From NCBI RefSeq assembly GCF_003182135.1, contig NZ_QGTL01000019.1:1-64000 (forward strand): a stretch of DNA of 64,000 nt, given 5' to 3'. Shown here piece by piece: positions 34,361 to 43,176 of the stretch (position 1 is its first letter; every line of letters starts with the position of its first letter). The translations under genes were made by a program, and so were the position numbers. The stretch comes from Nocardia neocaledoniensis. GTDB taxonomy: Bacteria; Actinomycetota; Actinomycetes; Mycobacteriales; Mycobacteriaceae. The notes below the pieces were generated by a model. It was not told the DNA's origin. It saw only the letters and a program-made list of their open reading frames with translations, and did not search any database.

Positions 34361-35029
34361 ATGAGAATCAACCGTATTCGCGGTACCCGTGGCCTGCGCG
34401 CCGCCGGCACCGGTGTGGCCGTGCTCGCGCTGGGCGCCCTGGTGGCCGGTACCGCGAGCGCCGACGCGTTCGTCCCGCTGCCGGACGGCGAGCGGGCCGG
34501 ACCGGGTGTCACGGTGAAGCGAACCGGTGAGCGCGCCCTGGTCTCGCCGTCGCTGGCCGCCAACGGCGCGGGCCGCGTGGCCTGGGTCTCGGGCACCGTG
34601 ACCGCCGACGTCACCGCCACCCCCGAGGGTGAGGTCGGCCCCTACAACGGCCCGGCCGACAAGCCCGGCTCGAACAACTCCTCCACGCACGGCGCCTCGC
34701 AGCTCAACACCGGCTACATCGTCGGTTGCCAGGTGGCGATCGGCGACGACGCCATCTCGGCGGGCATCTCCGGCGGCATCGACCTGTCCGGCGGCAGCCT
34801 CGGTGGCTCGGTGGGCCTCGACCTGGGCCCCGGTGAAGTCAAGTTCGTCCAGATCGACAAGAAGGACATCCTGAAGGCAGGCACCTACTCGGTCGAGTAC
34901 CAGGACGTCGAGATCCAGGTCCAGGGCTGCGGCGGCTACGCGCAGGCCCGCTCGTACAGCGTCGTGGAGATCATCGGCGACCACTACTCCAAGACCACGC
35001 TCTACGGCGCCCCGTTCAGCATCGGCTGA
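34361..35029 (+). CDS. nfpA: MspA family porin, first of a pair
   Basis: A 222-residue outer-membrane (mycomembrane) porin subunit. A Sec signal ends at TASA/DAFVPLPDGE. Family marks are the opening FVPLPDG, VAWVSGTVTADV, YIVGCQVAIGDD, CGGYAQARS and the ending GAPFSIG. MspA-type proteins form an octameric channel for small hydrophilic solutes. In N. farcinica NfpA and NfpB form a hetero-oligomeric channel, and the arrangement here matches that pair; which subunit is which is assumed from order. GAGGGGAAG precedes the ATG. Two TTGCGA repeats 11 bp apart lie 34163-34179 in the upstream gap. Confidence 0.85.
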   Translation: MRINRIRGTRGLRAAGTGVAVLALGALVAGTASADAFVPLPDGERAGPGVTVKRTGERALVSPSLAANGAGRVAWVSGTVTADVTATPEGEVGPYNGPADKPGSNNSSTHGASQLNTGYIVGCQVAIGDDAISAGISGGIDLSGGSLGGSVGLDLGPGEVKFVQIDKKDILKAGTYSVEYQDVEIQVQGCGGYAQARSYSVVEIIGDHYSKTTLYGAPFSIG

Positions 35030-35069
35030 GCGCCCGCAGAGACCGACTTCGATCCGAGGAATGACACAC

Positions 35070-35738
35070 ATGATCGACCGTAAGAATTCGGCCCGCCTGG
35101 CCGGTCTGGCCGGTGCCGCCGCCGTGACGCTGGGCCTGCTGTCCACCGGTGCGGCCAACGCCGACACCTTCGTCCCGCTGCCCGGCGGCGAGGTCGTCAA
35201 GACCCTGTCCGACGGCACCACCGTCACCGTGCGCCTGGTCGGCGAGTCGGCCAACATCAACCCGTCGATGGGCTCGACCCCCGTGCACCGCAACGCCTGG
35301 GTCTCGGGCAGCGCGCAGGTCGAGGTGGCCGGTGACAACGCCAAGGGCGGCAAGATCTACCCCGGCTACGTGGTCGGCTGCCAGGTGAACATCGACGGCG
35401 GCGGCGTCGAGGGCGGCGTCGAGGGCGAGAGCAGCTGGGACGGCGAGGACGTGAGCGTCGGCGCCTCCAGCGGCGCCGAGCTGAGCCTCGGCCCCGGCCA
35501 GGCCACCTCGTTCTACGTGCTCGACATCGAGAAGGCCGACGACTACGGCAACGAGGACCACGGCACCAACAACAAGTTCAAGGGCAAGAGCGGCTCGGTG
35601 ACCTGGGCCGACTCGACCATCGGCCTGTCCGGCTGCGGCGGCTACGCGCAGGCGCGCGCCTTCGTGAAGGTCAAGGTCGAGACCGAGAACGTGAGCTCGA
35701 CCGTCACGCTGTGGGGCCAGCCGTTCAGCATCGGCTGA
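35070..35738 (+). CDS. nfpB: MspA family porin, second of a pair
   Basis: A 222-residue MspA-type porin subunit following the first after 40 bases. The signal peptide ends at GAANA/DTFVPLPGGE. Shared marks are FVPLPGG, NAWVSGSAQVEV, YVVGCQVNIDGGG, CGGYAQARAF and the identical end QPFSIG. It has an extra acidic loop (GEDVSVGASSGAEL, then DDYGNEDHG) that its partner lacks, which could line the channel mouth. ATG 35070 is chosen over 35061 because GAGGA lies about 10 bases upstream of it but touches the first ATG. A strong terminator ends the operon. Confidence 0.85.
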   Translation: MIDRKNSARLAGLAGAAAVTLGLLSTGAANADTFVPLPGGEVVKTLSDGTTVTVRLVGESANINPSMGSTPVHRNAWVSGSAQVEVAGDNAKGGKIYPGYVVGCQVNIDGGGVEGGVEGESSWDGEDVSVGASSGAELSLGPGQATSFYVLDIEKADDYGNEDHGTNNKFKGKSGSVTWADSTIGLSGCGGYAQARAFVKVKVETENVSSTVTLWGQPFSIG

Positions 35739-35754
35739 TCTCCCCCCACACCCG

Positions 35755-35791
35755 ACAGCGGGCCCGGCGCGACACGCGCCGGGCCCGCTGT
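35755..35791 (+). terminator. porin operon terminator
   Basis: A perfect 17-bp stem (35755-35771 with 35775-35791) with a 3-base ACA loop begins 16 bases after the second porin stop. It is one of the strongest hairpins in the window. Confidence 0.9.
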
Positions 35792-35960
35792 TGTATCGGG
35801 GTGTGGTCACCGGAATCGGATGTCGCCCAGGGCGTCCGGACATCTGGACCGTCGGCGGCGGTGGCCGCGCGATGGCTGTCCTCCTCCGAACCGGCGCCGC
35901 GACGGCCGATCCGGTGACCGAGGAGAGGATCGCAACGCTTCGTTGCGACGGCTCCGTCGG

Positions 35961-37355
35961 CTACTTTGCGATCGTGTGACAAATGTTGTCTATCGCCGGA
36001 ATGGTGAGCACGAAGCGCGCGCCGCCGCCGGGACGGTCGGTGCACGACAGCGTGCCGTGGTGCCCGGCGACAGTCTCCGCCACCAGCGCCAGGCCGATGC
36101 CGGTGCCGCCGGTCGCCCGTGAGGCGGTCACGAACCGTTCGAAGATCCTGGTCCGGTCGGCCGCCGGCACCCCGGGCCCCGCGTCGTCGATGATCACCGC
36201 GATGTCGGACCCCCGCCGTTCCACCGCGACCGCGACCAGCCCGCCCCCGTGCCGTTCGGCATTGGCGAGCAGATTCACCAGGGCACGTTCGAGTTCCATC
36301 CGCCGCCCCCGCACCATCCCCGCGTCACGCACGTCGAGCAACTCCGGCGCCACGTCCCGGCTGGCCAGCAACTGGGTGAGCAGTTCGGCCAGCGACAGCG
36401 GCGCCGGCTCGGAGCGGTGGATGCCCGCCTCGGCGCGGGCGAGGGCGAGCATGTCGTCGAGCAGGCCGCGCAGATACGCCGTCTCCTCCTCCAGCAGTCC
36501 CAGCGCGGCCCTCGGTCGCTCGGACAGTTCCTCGCGGTAGCCGGCGAGGACAGTCGTCGTGGTGGTGAGGGTGGTCAGCGGGGTGCGCAGTTCGTGGCTG
36601 AGGTCGGAGACCAGGCGCCGCTCCCGCTCGATCCGGTCCTGCAGGGCGTCGACCATGGCGTTGAAGGCGTCGACGGTCGTCGACAGGTCCCGATCGGGTG
36701 AATTCGGCAGGCGCAGCTCGTGTTCCCCGGAGGAGATGCGTGAGGCGGTGGCCGCGACCTGCCGCAGCGGGCTCAGCGCGCGGTGGGCGGCCCACGCGCC
36801 GAGGGCGCCCGCCACCGTCACCGACAGCGCCGCGCAGGCGAGCAGGATCGTGCGCAGCATCCGCAGAGTGGACTCGAGTTCGTTCAGCGGCGCGAACTCG
36901 TAGAGGACCGCGCCGTCGTCGACCGGCGCCCACACCCGCAGGTACGGCTCGCCGCCGATCCGCACCCTGGTCGCGGATTGCGGGACGGGCACGCCCGGAT
37001 CGATGACCGGCGGCGTCACCGGCGTCAGCCCGTCGTCGGCGCCCGCGATCGACCAGCGCCCGTCCCGGTGCAGCAGCGCGAGGGTCCCGGTGGACAGGTG
37101 CAGCCGGTCGACCGCCTGCTCGCCGGTGACGCCGGGATGCTCGAGCCGCAGGCGCAGCAGTTCGGCGTGGATCTTGACGGCGCGTTCGACGCTGCGCACG
37201 CGCTGCGATTCCATGTAGCCGGTGCTGATGCCGTACACCGAGCCGGCCAGCACGAGCGCCACCAGGCCGGCACCGAGCACGAACGCGGCCATCACCCGGC
37301 CGCGCAGGCCGCGCGCTCGCCACAGCCAGGGGAGGGCTCGGTCAGCCCTGGACAT
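35961..37355 (-). CDS. sensor histidine kinase
   Basis: A 464-residue membrane kinase. Helices lie near 20-45 and 165-190 and enclose an extracytoplasmic sensor domain of about 120 residues; a HAMP region follows (HRALSPLRQVAATASRISSGE), then the phospho-acceptor box SDLSHELRTPLTTL near residue 255 and the ATP site NLLANAERHGGG, DDAGPGVP and GTGIGLALV. The start overlaps the response regulator gene by 14 bases. The signal is unknown. A hairpin at 35930-35948 may end the transcript. Confidence 0.93.
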   Translation of the reverse strand: MSRADRALPWLWRARGLRGRVMAAFVLGAGLVALVLAGSVYGISTGYMESQRVRSVERAVKIHAELLRLRLEHPGVTGEQAVDRLHLSTGTLALLHRDGRWSIAGADDGLTPVTPPVIDPGVPVPQSATRVRIGGEPYLRVWAPVDDGAVLYEFAPLNELESTLRMLRTILLACAALSVTVAGALGAWAAHRALSPLRQVAATASRISSGEHELRLPNSPDRDLSTTVDAFNAMVDALQDRIERERRLVSDLSHELRTPLTTLTTTTTVLAGYREELSERPRAALGLLEEETAYLRGLLDDMLALARAEAGIHRSEPAPLSLAELLTQLLASRDVAPELLDVRDAGMVRGRRMELERALVNLLANAERHGGGLVAVAVERRGSDIAVIIDDAGPGVPAADRTRIFERFVTASRATGGTGIGLALVAETVAGHHGTLSCTDRPGGGARFVLTIPAIDNICHTIAK

Positions 37356-38049
37356 CGAGCCGGTAGCCGAGCCCGCGCACGGTGACGATCAGCCGCGGAT
37401 CGGCGGGATCGCGTTCGATCTTGGTGCGCAGCCGCCGCACGTGCACGTCGACGATGCGTTCGTCGCCGAAGAACCCGCGGTCCCAGATCTTCTCCAACAG
37501 CGTCTGCCTGCTCAGCACCAGACTGTCGTTCTGCGCGAGCTCGCACAGCAGGCGGAACTCGGTCAGGGTCAGATGCACCTCGCCGCCGTTGAGGCGCAGC
37601 GAACCCCGCTCGGGCGACAGGATCAGCCGCCGGTCGAGCGCGGCGTCGAGGACCAGTTCGGTGACGTCGCGGTCGGTGGTGTTCCTGGTGCGCCGCCGCA
37701 GCGCGCGGATGCGGGCGGTGAGCTCCTTGACCTCGAACGGCTTGGTGACGAAATCGTCGGCGCCGGCCTCCAGCGCCGCCACCACGTCATGGGTGTCGTC
37801 GCGGGCGCTGACCACGATGATCGGCACGTCGTGCTCGCGGCGCACCTCCCGGATGCAGGTGAAGCCGTCCATGCCGCCGAGCATGAGGTCGACGATCATC
37901 ACATCGGGCGCGCCGAGGTCGCGCACCTGGTCCAGCGCCGCCTCGGCGCGTTCGGCCTCGGCGACGACATAGCCCTCGTCCTCCATCGCCAACCGCAGCG
38001 ACGTGCGGACTCGAGTGTCGTCCTCGACGATCATCAACTGTGCGCTCAT
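37342..38049 (-). CDS. OmpR-family response regulator
   Basis: A 235-residue two-component regulator. The receiver domain has EDD near 9-11, the phospho-acceptor Asp in IVDLMLGGMDG (D54), the Ser in VVVSARDD and Lys in FVTKPFEVKEL. The C-terminal winged helix (TLTEFRLLCELAQ, DVHVRRLRTKIE, TVRGLGYRL) is OmpR-type. It is translated just ahead of, and overlapping, the kinase gene. A TerD gene lies 53 bases upstream on the same strand. Confidence 0.94.
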   Translation of the reverse strand: MSAQLMIVEDDTRVRTSLRLAMEDEGYVVAEAERAEAALDQVRDLGAPDVMIVDLMLGGMDGFTCIREVRREHDVPIIVVSARDDTHDVVAALEAGADDFVTKPFEVKELTARIRALRRRTRNTTDRDVTELVLDAALDRRLILSPERGSLRLNGGEVHLTLTEFRLLCELAQNDSLVLSRQTLLEKIWDRGFFGDERIVDVHVRRLRTKIERDPADPRLIVTVRGLGYRLDVQG

Positions 38050-38061
38050 GCCATACCCTTC

Positions 38062-38081
38062 GCTACGGCAACCACCGTAGC
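38062..38081 (-). promoter_or_regulatory. hairpin between TerD and response regulator genes
   Basis: GCTACGG and CCGTAGC pair perfectly across a CAACCA loop in the 53-bp gap, 12 bases before the regulator start. With no T run it may be a weak terminator for the TerD gene, an RNA processing site or an operator for the regulator. Confidence 0.4.
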
Positions 38082-38102
38082 CGGGCCGGGTATCCGCGCT
38101 GG

Positions 38103-38684
38103 TTACTGGATGGCGAAGCGCAGCAGCGCCTGCCGGTCACCCTGCTTGATCTTGCCCTTGCGATCGAGGACCTCGAGCTGCCAGACCGGGCCGTTGCGGA
38201 AGGCCCTGGCGATCGCGTTGGCGTTCTCCGCGCCGAGCAGCGAGGGCCAGATGTCGGCGACCGGCTGGCTGTCGGCGCCGGTGGCGTCGTAGATCTTGAA
38301 CGAGACATTGTTGGCCTTCTCGAACGAGGAGCCCTTCTTGAACGCCGCGGCCACGAACACGATCGCGTCGATGCCGGTGGGGACCTGGGCGAAGGTGACG
38401 TGCACGGTCTCGTCGTCGCCGGTGGCCGCGCCGGTCTGCTCGTCACCGGTGTGCAGCACCGCGCCGTTGCCGAGCGGGTCGAGCGAGTCGAGTCCGGCGA
38501 AGCGCACCGGTTCACCGCCCTGCAGGAGCACGGCGATCAGGTCCAGGTCGACGCCGCGCTTGCGCCGCGCCATGCCGAGCAGGCCCCCACTGGAACCGGC
38601 CGACGGGTCCCAGCTCACCCCCACGCTCATCTTGGTGATGCCGGCGAGGTCGGCCGCGCCGTCTTCCTTCTTCAGCGTAATCAC
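38103..38684 (-). CDS. TerD family stress protein
   Basis: A 193-residue TerD-domain protein. Key segments are the opening ITLKKEDGAADLAGITKMSVGVSWD, DLDLIAVLL, the acidic calcium-binding loop TGDDETVHVTF, and IVFVAAAFKKGSSFEKANNVSF-like strand pair (key residues D97, D98, E99). These proteins belong to bacterial stress and tellurite-resistance systems. On the minus strand TAGCCT ends 6 bases before the GTG start, a leaderless promoter. It lies upstream of a two-component system and may be co-transcribed with it. Confidence 0.9.
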   Translation of the reverse strand: MITLKKEDGAADLAGITKMSVGVSWDPSAGSSGGLLGMARRKRGVDLDLIAVLLQGGEPVRFAGLDSLDPLGNGAVLHTGDEQTGAATGDDETVHVTFAQVPTGIDAIVFVAAAFKKGSSFEKANNVSFKIYDATGADSQPVADIWPSLLGAENANAIARAFRNGPVWQLEVLDRKGKIKQGDRQALLRFAIQ

Positions 38685-38805
38685 GATCCCAGGCTACGGA
38701 CTCGCGGACGAGCCTGCAGCGCAACGGGTTTCGCCTGGTCACCGGGGGTGATCGGCGTGTCGGTGGCTGTCGGATCGGGCCGAGGGGGAGCACAATGGTC
38801 GGACT

Positions 38806-40509
38806 GTGTTGGAGCGAGCACTGCCGGGCCTGCGGCAGTTCCGGAACTATCGGCGCGCGTGGCTGCGTCCGGACGTGGTCGCGGGTGTCACCGTGGCCGC
38901 GTATCTGATCCCCCAGGTGATGGCCTACGCGACCGTCGCCGGGTTGCCGCCGGTGGTCGGGCTGTGGGCGACCATCGCGCCGCTGGCGGTGTACGTGCTG
39001 CTGGCGACCTCCCGGCAGCTGTCGGTCGGACCGGAGTCGACCACCGCGCTGCTCACCGCGGTGACGCTGGCGCCGTTGGCAGCGGGCGATCCGGCGCGCT
39101 ACGCGGCGCTCGCCGCGCTGCTCGCCCTGCTGGTCGGCGGGCTGTGCCTGCTCGCGTCGGCGGCCAGGCTCGGTGTGCTCGCCGATCTGCTGTCGCGGCC
39201 GGTGCTGATCGGCTATCTCGCGGGCACCGCCGGGCTGATGATCGTGTCGCAGCTGGGGCGGGTCACCGGGGTGCCGGTGGACGGGCAGTCGGTGACAGCG
39301 CAGTTGCGATCGTTCGCGGCGAACATCGCGGACTGGCATCCGGCGACCGCGCTGCTGGCCGGCGCGGTGCTCGCGGTGTTGCTGGTCCTGGCCAGGTGGG
39401 CGCCGCGTGCGCCGGGGCCGCTGCTGGCGGTGCTGGCCGCGACGGTGGCGGTCGCGGTGTTCTCGTTGGAGCGCTTCGGGATCGATGTCATCGGGGAGGT
39501 GCCAGCCGGCCTGCCGGTGCCCGGAGTGCCTGCCGTCGCGATGGCCGACGTGGTGGCGCTGCTGCTGCCCGCGGCGGGCATCGCGGTCGTCGGGTTCTCC
39601 GACAACGCGCTCACCGCGCGGGCCTTCGCCGCCCGGCACGGTGAGCGGGTGCGGGTCAACACCGAACTGGCCGGGCTCGGGGCGACGAACGTGGCCGCCG
39701 CCCTCACCCACGGGTTCCCGGTGAGCTGCAGCAGCAGCCGCACCACCATCGCCGATCTGATGGGCGCGCGCAGCCAGCTCTATGCCGTGGTCACCCTGGT
39801 CTCGGTGCTGGTCGTGCTGTTCGGCGCGACCGGGGTGCTCGCCCAGTTCCCGACGGCCGCGCTCGGCGCGCTGGTGGTGTACGCGGCGCTGCGCCTGATC
39901 GACGTGCCGGAGTTCCGGCGGATCGGCCGCTTCCGGCGCAGCGAACTGCTGCTCGCGCTGGTCACCGCGGTCTCGGTGCTGGTGCTGGGGGTGCTCTACG
40001 GTGTGGCCGTGGCGATCGCGCTGTCGGTGTTCGATCTGCTGCGCCGGATCGCGCGCGGCCACGATGCCGTCCTCGGCTTCGTCCCCGGTGTGGCCGGCAT
40101 GCACGATGTGGACGACTACCCGGAGGCCGAACCCCTTCCCGGCCTGGTGGTGTATCGCTACGACGCGCCGCTGTTCTTCGCCAATGCCGATGACTTCCGC
40201 GCGCGGGCGCTGGCCACGGTCGACTGGTGGGCCGAGCGCAGCGGTGAACCGGTGCGCTGGTTCGTGCTCAATGTCGAGGCCAATGTCGAGGTCGACCTCA
40301 CCGCGCTCGACGCCGTCGAGCAGGTGCGGTCCGAATTGGCCGCGCGCGGCATCGTTTTCGCGCTGGCCCGCGTCAAACACGACCTGCGCGCCGACCTGGA
40401 CGCCTTCGGCCTGACCGAGCGCATCGGGCCCGATCACCTGTTCCCCACGTTGCCCACGGCGATCGAAGCCTTCCGCGCCGCGCAGCCCCCGGATCCGCCG
40501 ACCCCCTGA
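38806..40509 (+). CDS. SulP family anion transporter with STAS domain
   Basis: A 567-residue transporter of the SLC26/SulP family. It has about 12-14 hydrophobic segments; PDVVAGVTVAAYLIPQVMAYATVAGLPPVVGLWA-type first helices (key residues D23, P36, Q37, Y41), SVGPEST and FSDNALTARAFAARHG mark the family. A STAS domain occupies about 440-560. Sulfate or another anion (bicarbonate, dicarboxylate) is the likely substrate but cannot be fixed from sequence. The GTG start lacks a good ribosome site. Confidence 0.9.
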   Translation: MLERALPGLRQFRNYRRAWLRPDVVAGVTVAAYLIPQVMAYATVAGLPPVVGLWATIAPLAVYVLLATSRQLSVGPESTTALLTAVTLAPLAAGDPARYAALAALLALLVGGLCLLASAARLGVLADLLSRPVLIGYLAGTAGLMIVSQLGRVTGVPVDGQSVTAQLRSFAANIADWHPATALLAGAVLAVLLVLARWAPRAPGPLLAVLAATVAVAVFSLERFGIDVIGEVPAGLPVPGVPAVAMADVVALLLPAAGIAVVGFSDNALTARAFAARHGERVRVNTELAGLGATNVAAALTHGFPVSCSSSRTTIADLMGARSQLYAVVTLVSVLVVLFGATGVLAQFPTAALGALVVYAALRLIDVPEFRRIGRFRRSELLLALVTAVSVLVLGVLYGVAVAIALSVFDLLRRIARGHDAVLGFVPGVAGMHDVDDYPEAEPLPGLVVYRYDAPLFFANADDFRARALATVDWWAERSGEPVRWFVLNVEANVEVDLTALDAVEQVRSELAARGIVFALARVKHDLRADLDAFGLTERIGPDHLFPTLPTAIEAFRAAQPPDPPTP

Positions 40510-40656
40510 GGGCGGATCCGACAAGGTCGGCGTCTGCGCCCGGCAGCGGCGCCGGTGGCGGCGTGCGCGACGCGCGCATTGTTCAGGTCAGCGACCCCGG
40601 TGTACCGCTGCCGCCGAGCATCGTGGGGCTGCCGGGCGACCCGTCCGCCGACACTG

Positions 40657-40693
40657 CCGCTGCCCGCCCCGGTCGGACCAGGGCGGGCAGCGG
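40657..40693. terminator. bidirectional terminator
   Basis: A 13-bp perfect GC-rich stem (40657-40669 with 40681-40693) with an 11-base loop lies between the convergent SulP and membrane-protein genes. The rest of the 204-bp gap shows nothing recognisable. Confidence 0.75.
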
Positions 40694-40713
40694 TGGCGTG
40701 GGGAGCTGTGTCG

Positions 40714-41319
40714 TCAGGCGAGGACGGGGGCCATGGCGCGGCGTCGGGGTTCCAGGACGGCGGCGGCGAGGTAGCTGCCGCCGCCCGCGATCGCGAGCAC
40801 CCAGTAGGGGCTGGCGCCGTCGAGGAACAGCGCGGCCGAGGAGGTCAGGGCCAGCCAGGCGCCGAGGGCGTACTGGAGGACGTCGCGGTGGGCGGCGCCA
40901 CCGGCGAGGTAGAGCAGGCCGACGATCAGGCCGGAGCCGGTGGGCCACAGCAGCATCTTCAGATCCGGCTGCGCCAGTGCCGAACTCAGCGCGGTGATCA
41001 CGAAGAACAGCGCCCCGAACCCGATCAGCCAGGACGCGGCGAGCAGATTGCCGACCACCGCGTCCCGGCCGGTGGCGCCGCGCTGGGCACGCATGGTCAC
41101 CACGCTGGTGATGACCATGGCCGCCAGCAGCCCACCGACCAGCAGCACGGTCGGCAGCGCGGACGGCAATCGCAGCACCGGATCGGCGCCGTGGGAGAGG
41201 GCGTAGGCGCCGTGGCCGAGCAGCCAGGCGAGCCCGAAACTCAGGTAGGACGGACGGTTGTCGAGCAGGACTCGCAGGGGCGACGGGCGGGACTCGATGG
41301 GGGAAAAGTGCTCGGACAT
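40714..41319 (-). CDS. membrane protein, unknown
   Basis: A 201-residue protein with a polar N-terminus (about 1-22) and six hydrophobic segments, including LSFGLAWLLGHGAYALSHG, TVLLVGGLLAAMVITSVV and VLQYALGAWLALTSSAALFL. I recognise no family with confidence. GGAGA lies 8 bases before ATG 41319. Immediately upstream of that ribosome site is a 60-bp pentanucleotide microsatellite, so expression may vary between clones. A separate promoter must read through or lie within the repeat, or transcription comes from the oxidoreductase gene 184 bases upstream. Confidence 0.75.
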   Translation of the reverse strand: MSEHFSPIESRPSPLRVLLDNRPSYLSFGLAWLLGHGAYALSHGADPVLRLPSALPTVLLVGGLLAAMVITSVVTMRAQRGATGRDAVVGNLLAASWLIGFGALFFVITALSSALAQPDLKMLLWPTGSGLIVGLLYLAGGAAHRDVLQYALGAWLALTSSAALFLDGASPYWVLAIAGGGSYLAAAVLEPRRRAMAPVLA

Positions 41320-41333
41320 CACAGGTTCTCCTC

Positions 41334-41393
41334 GGTGCGGTGCGGTGCGGTGCGGTGCGGTGCGGTGCGGTGCGGTGCGGTGCGGTGCGGTGC
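41334..41393. repeat. pentanucleotide microsatellite (GGTGC)12
   Basis: Twelve perfect copies of GGTGC, 60 bp, with no interruption. It sits 2 bases upstream of the minus-strand ribosome site of the membrane-protein gene. Unit length is not a multiple of three but the tract is outside any supported coding region. Confidence 0.97.
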
Positions 41394-41503
41394 GTGGGTG
41401 GAAGCGGAGCGGAGGGCGCCACCAGGAAGCCTGGTCGCGCGCGGCGCCGGAGCCAGGCCGATGGCCGGGCGGGCGGGGAGTACGCGGGGGGATGGATCCT
41501 GGA

Positions 41504-42526
41504 TCAGGCGACGAGGACGACCTTGCCGACGACGGTGCTCGACTCGGCGAGCGTCATGGCGCGGGCGGCCTCGGTGAGCGGGATGCGGGCGGCGATCTGG
41601 GCGCGCAGTTCGCCGCGCGCGGCCAGGTCGAACACCTTGCCGAGGTCTTCGGCGACGCGGGCGCGGAAGCGGGGGAGGTTGCGCTTGCCCGCCCACAGGT
41701 TGAAGAAGTGGGCATGTCGCTTGTTGGGCAACGTGTTCCAGAGCAGCAGCCTGCCCAGCAGTTTCAGCACGGGCAGTCGCGAGTTGCCCGCGTCGTTCTT
41801 GGTGGCGGCGGTGCCGTAGGAGACCAGGGTGCCGTGCTCGGCGAGCAGCGCGAACGAGTCGGCGATGCCGGGGCCGCCGACATGGTCGAAGACCGCGTCG
41901 ACGCCCCCGGGGACCAGCGCCCGCACCTGGCGTGGCACATCGCCCCGGTAGTCGATCCAGGTCGCGCCGAGTGCCCGCACGGCCTCGGCGTTGCGGGCCG
42001 ACGCCGTTCCGATGACGCGAATCCCGTTGGCGCGCGCCAGTTGCACGAGCGTGGAGCCCACGCCGCCGTTGGCGCCGTGCACCAGCACGGTCTGCCCCGG
42101 CTCGACCTTCGCGGTGCGGAACAGCATCTGCCAGGCGGTGATCCCGTTGACGACGAAGGTTTCCGCGGCGGCGGCGTCGAGCGCGGCGGGCACCGGCACC
42201 AGGTCCGCGGCGTCGAGCACGGCGTGGCTGGCCCAACCGCCGATCTTGGTCAGCGCGGCCACCCTGGCGCCGACCAGCACGGGATCCACGCCGGCGCCGA
42301 CCTCGGCCACCGTGCCGACCAGGTCGTAGCCGGGCACGAAGGGGAAGGCGGGCTGGTCGTAGTACTTGCCGCGCCGCATCTGCTGCTCGGCGAACGAGAC
42401 GCCGCTCGCCTCGACCCGGACCAGGGCCTGCCCCGCGGCAAGCGCCGGCAACGCGCGCTCGGTGACGAGCAGGCCGTGGGGCTCGACGCGACCGGGCAGG
42501 ACGATTTCGGTGACGGTGGTGGACAT
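41504..42526 (-). CDS. MDR-family zinc-free oxidoreductase (quinone-oxidoreductase-like)
   Basis: A 340-residue medium-chain dehydrogenase/reductase. The N-terminal catalytic domain lacks the cysteine and histidine zinc ligands (SGVSFAEQQMRRGKYY), placing it with quinone oxidoreductases. The NADPH site reads VLVHGANGGVGSTLVQLA near residue 145. AGGAG lies 7 bases before ATG 42526. A palindrome matching one before the upstream TetR gene lies 18-35 bases before the start, so it is probably repressed by that TetR. Substrate unknown; reactive carbonyls or quinones are typical. Confidence 0.9.
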   Translation of the reverse strand: MSTTVTEIVLPGRVEPHGLLVTERALPALAAGQALVRVEASGVSFAEQQMRRGKYYDQPAFPFVPGYDLVGTVAEVGAGVDPVLVGARVAALTKIGGWASHAVLDAADLVPVPAALDAAAAETFVVNGITAWQMLFRTAKVEPGQTVLVHGANGGVGSTLVQLARANGIRVIGTASARNAEAVRALGATWIDYRGDVPRQVRALVPGGVDAVFDHVGGPGIADSFALLAEHGTLVSYGTAATKNDAGNSRLPVLKLLGRLLLWNTLPNKRHAHFFNLWAGKRNLPRFRARVAEDLGKVFDLAARGELRAQIAARIPLTEAARAMTLAESSTVVGKVVLVA

Positions 42527-42543
42527 GACGGAACTCCTAGTGT

Positions 42544-42561
42544 GTGACTGGTCAATCACTC
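42544..42561. promoter_or_regulatory. TetR operator, oxidoreductase copy
   Basis: GTGACTGGTCAATCACTC matches the sequence before the TetR gene (43177-43194) at 15 of 18 positions. Both contain the dyad TGAnTGnnCAnTCA. Confidence 0.75.
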
Positions 42562-42570
42562 GATGGGTCG

Positions 42571-42593
42571 AAAAAATGCCCCGTGCGGGGCAT
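42571..42593 (-). terminator. terminator of the TetR gene
   Basis: ATGCCCCG and CGGGGCAT pair around TG, followed on the minus strand by six T. It starts 7 bases after the TetR stop and separates that gene from the oxidoreductase downstream. Confidence 0.85.
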
Positions 42594-42599
42594 GGCTGG

Positions 42600-43172
42600 T
42601 CAGCGGGGTTGCGGGTGGCGGATGCCCTTGGTGACGATCTGCGCCCAGGGGCTGGTGTCGCCGTCGAGGTCGAGGGTGGTGATCAGGTGGCACAGCTGCC
42701 CGAAGGCGATGTAGCGCTGCACCAGATCGTCCTCGGCTCCGGAGCGCTGCTTGGCCAGGTCGGTGACCTTGGCCAAACCGTCGCGCATCGCCTGCCTGAT
42801 CTCGGGGACATCGGCGACCGAGAGGGCGTGCACCTGCAGCATGAGCAAGTTCTTGTCACCGATCAGCTCGGCATAGGCGCCGCCCATGTCGTAGAGGATC
42901 TGCTCGGGCGTCGCGTCGGCCGCGGCCCTCGCCGCACCGGACGACATCGCCGCCGCGATCTGCTCGAAGCACCGCTCCAGCGCCGCGACGAACAGGGCGA
43001 CCTTGCCCTCGAACAACTTGAACACATAAGCGGGGGAGATCTGCGCGGTCGCCGCCACTGTAGTGATCGGCGTGCCGTGGTAGCCCGTCCGGGCGAACTC
43101 CACGATCGCGGCGTCGACGACGGCGTCGCGCCGGAGATCCGATCGGGAGAGGGTGGCTCCGCTCTTGCTCAT
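42600..43172 (-). CDS. TetR family regulator
   Basis: A 190-residue TetR repressor with a classical N-terminal helix-turn-helix (AAIVEFARTGYHGTPITTVA, then AQISPAYVFKLFEGK) and an all-helical ligand domain (GAYAELIGDKNLLMLQVHALS). It lies upstream of the oxidoreductase on the same strand but is separated by a terminator. Matching palindromes precede both genes, giving a simple autoregulated circuit. The start ATG is preceded at 7 bases by TACAGT, so its message is leaderless. The ligand is unknown. Confidence 0.92.
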   Translation of the reverse strand: MSKSGATLSRSDLRRDAVVDAAIVEFARTGYHGTPITTVAATAQISPAYVFKLFEGKVALFVAALERCFEQIAAAMSSGAARAAADATPEQILYDMGGAYAELIGDKNLLMLQVHALSVADVPEIRQAMRDGLAKVTDLAKQRSGAEDDLVQRYIAFGQLCHLITTLDLDGDTSPWAQIVTKGIRHPQPR

Positions 43173-43176
43173 GTGA

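Noticed and set aside
35791..35979. Small plus-strand frame between the porins and the sensor kinase
   Set aside because: It overlaps the kinase 3' end and the porin terminator tail, and lacks a ribosome site and recognisable sequence.
41334..41393. CRISPR-like array or coding repeat
   Set aside because: Units are 5 bp with no spacers, and no supported gene crosses the tract.
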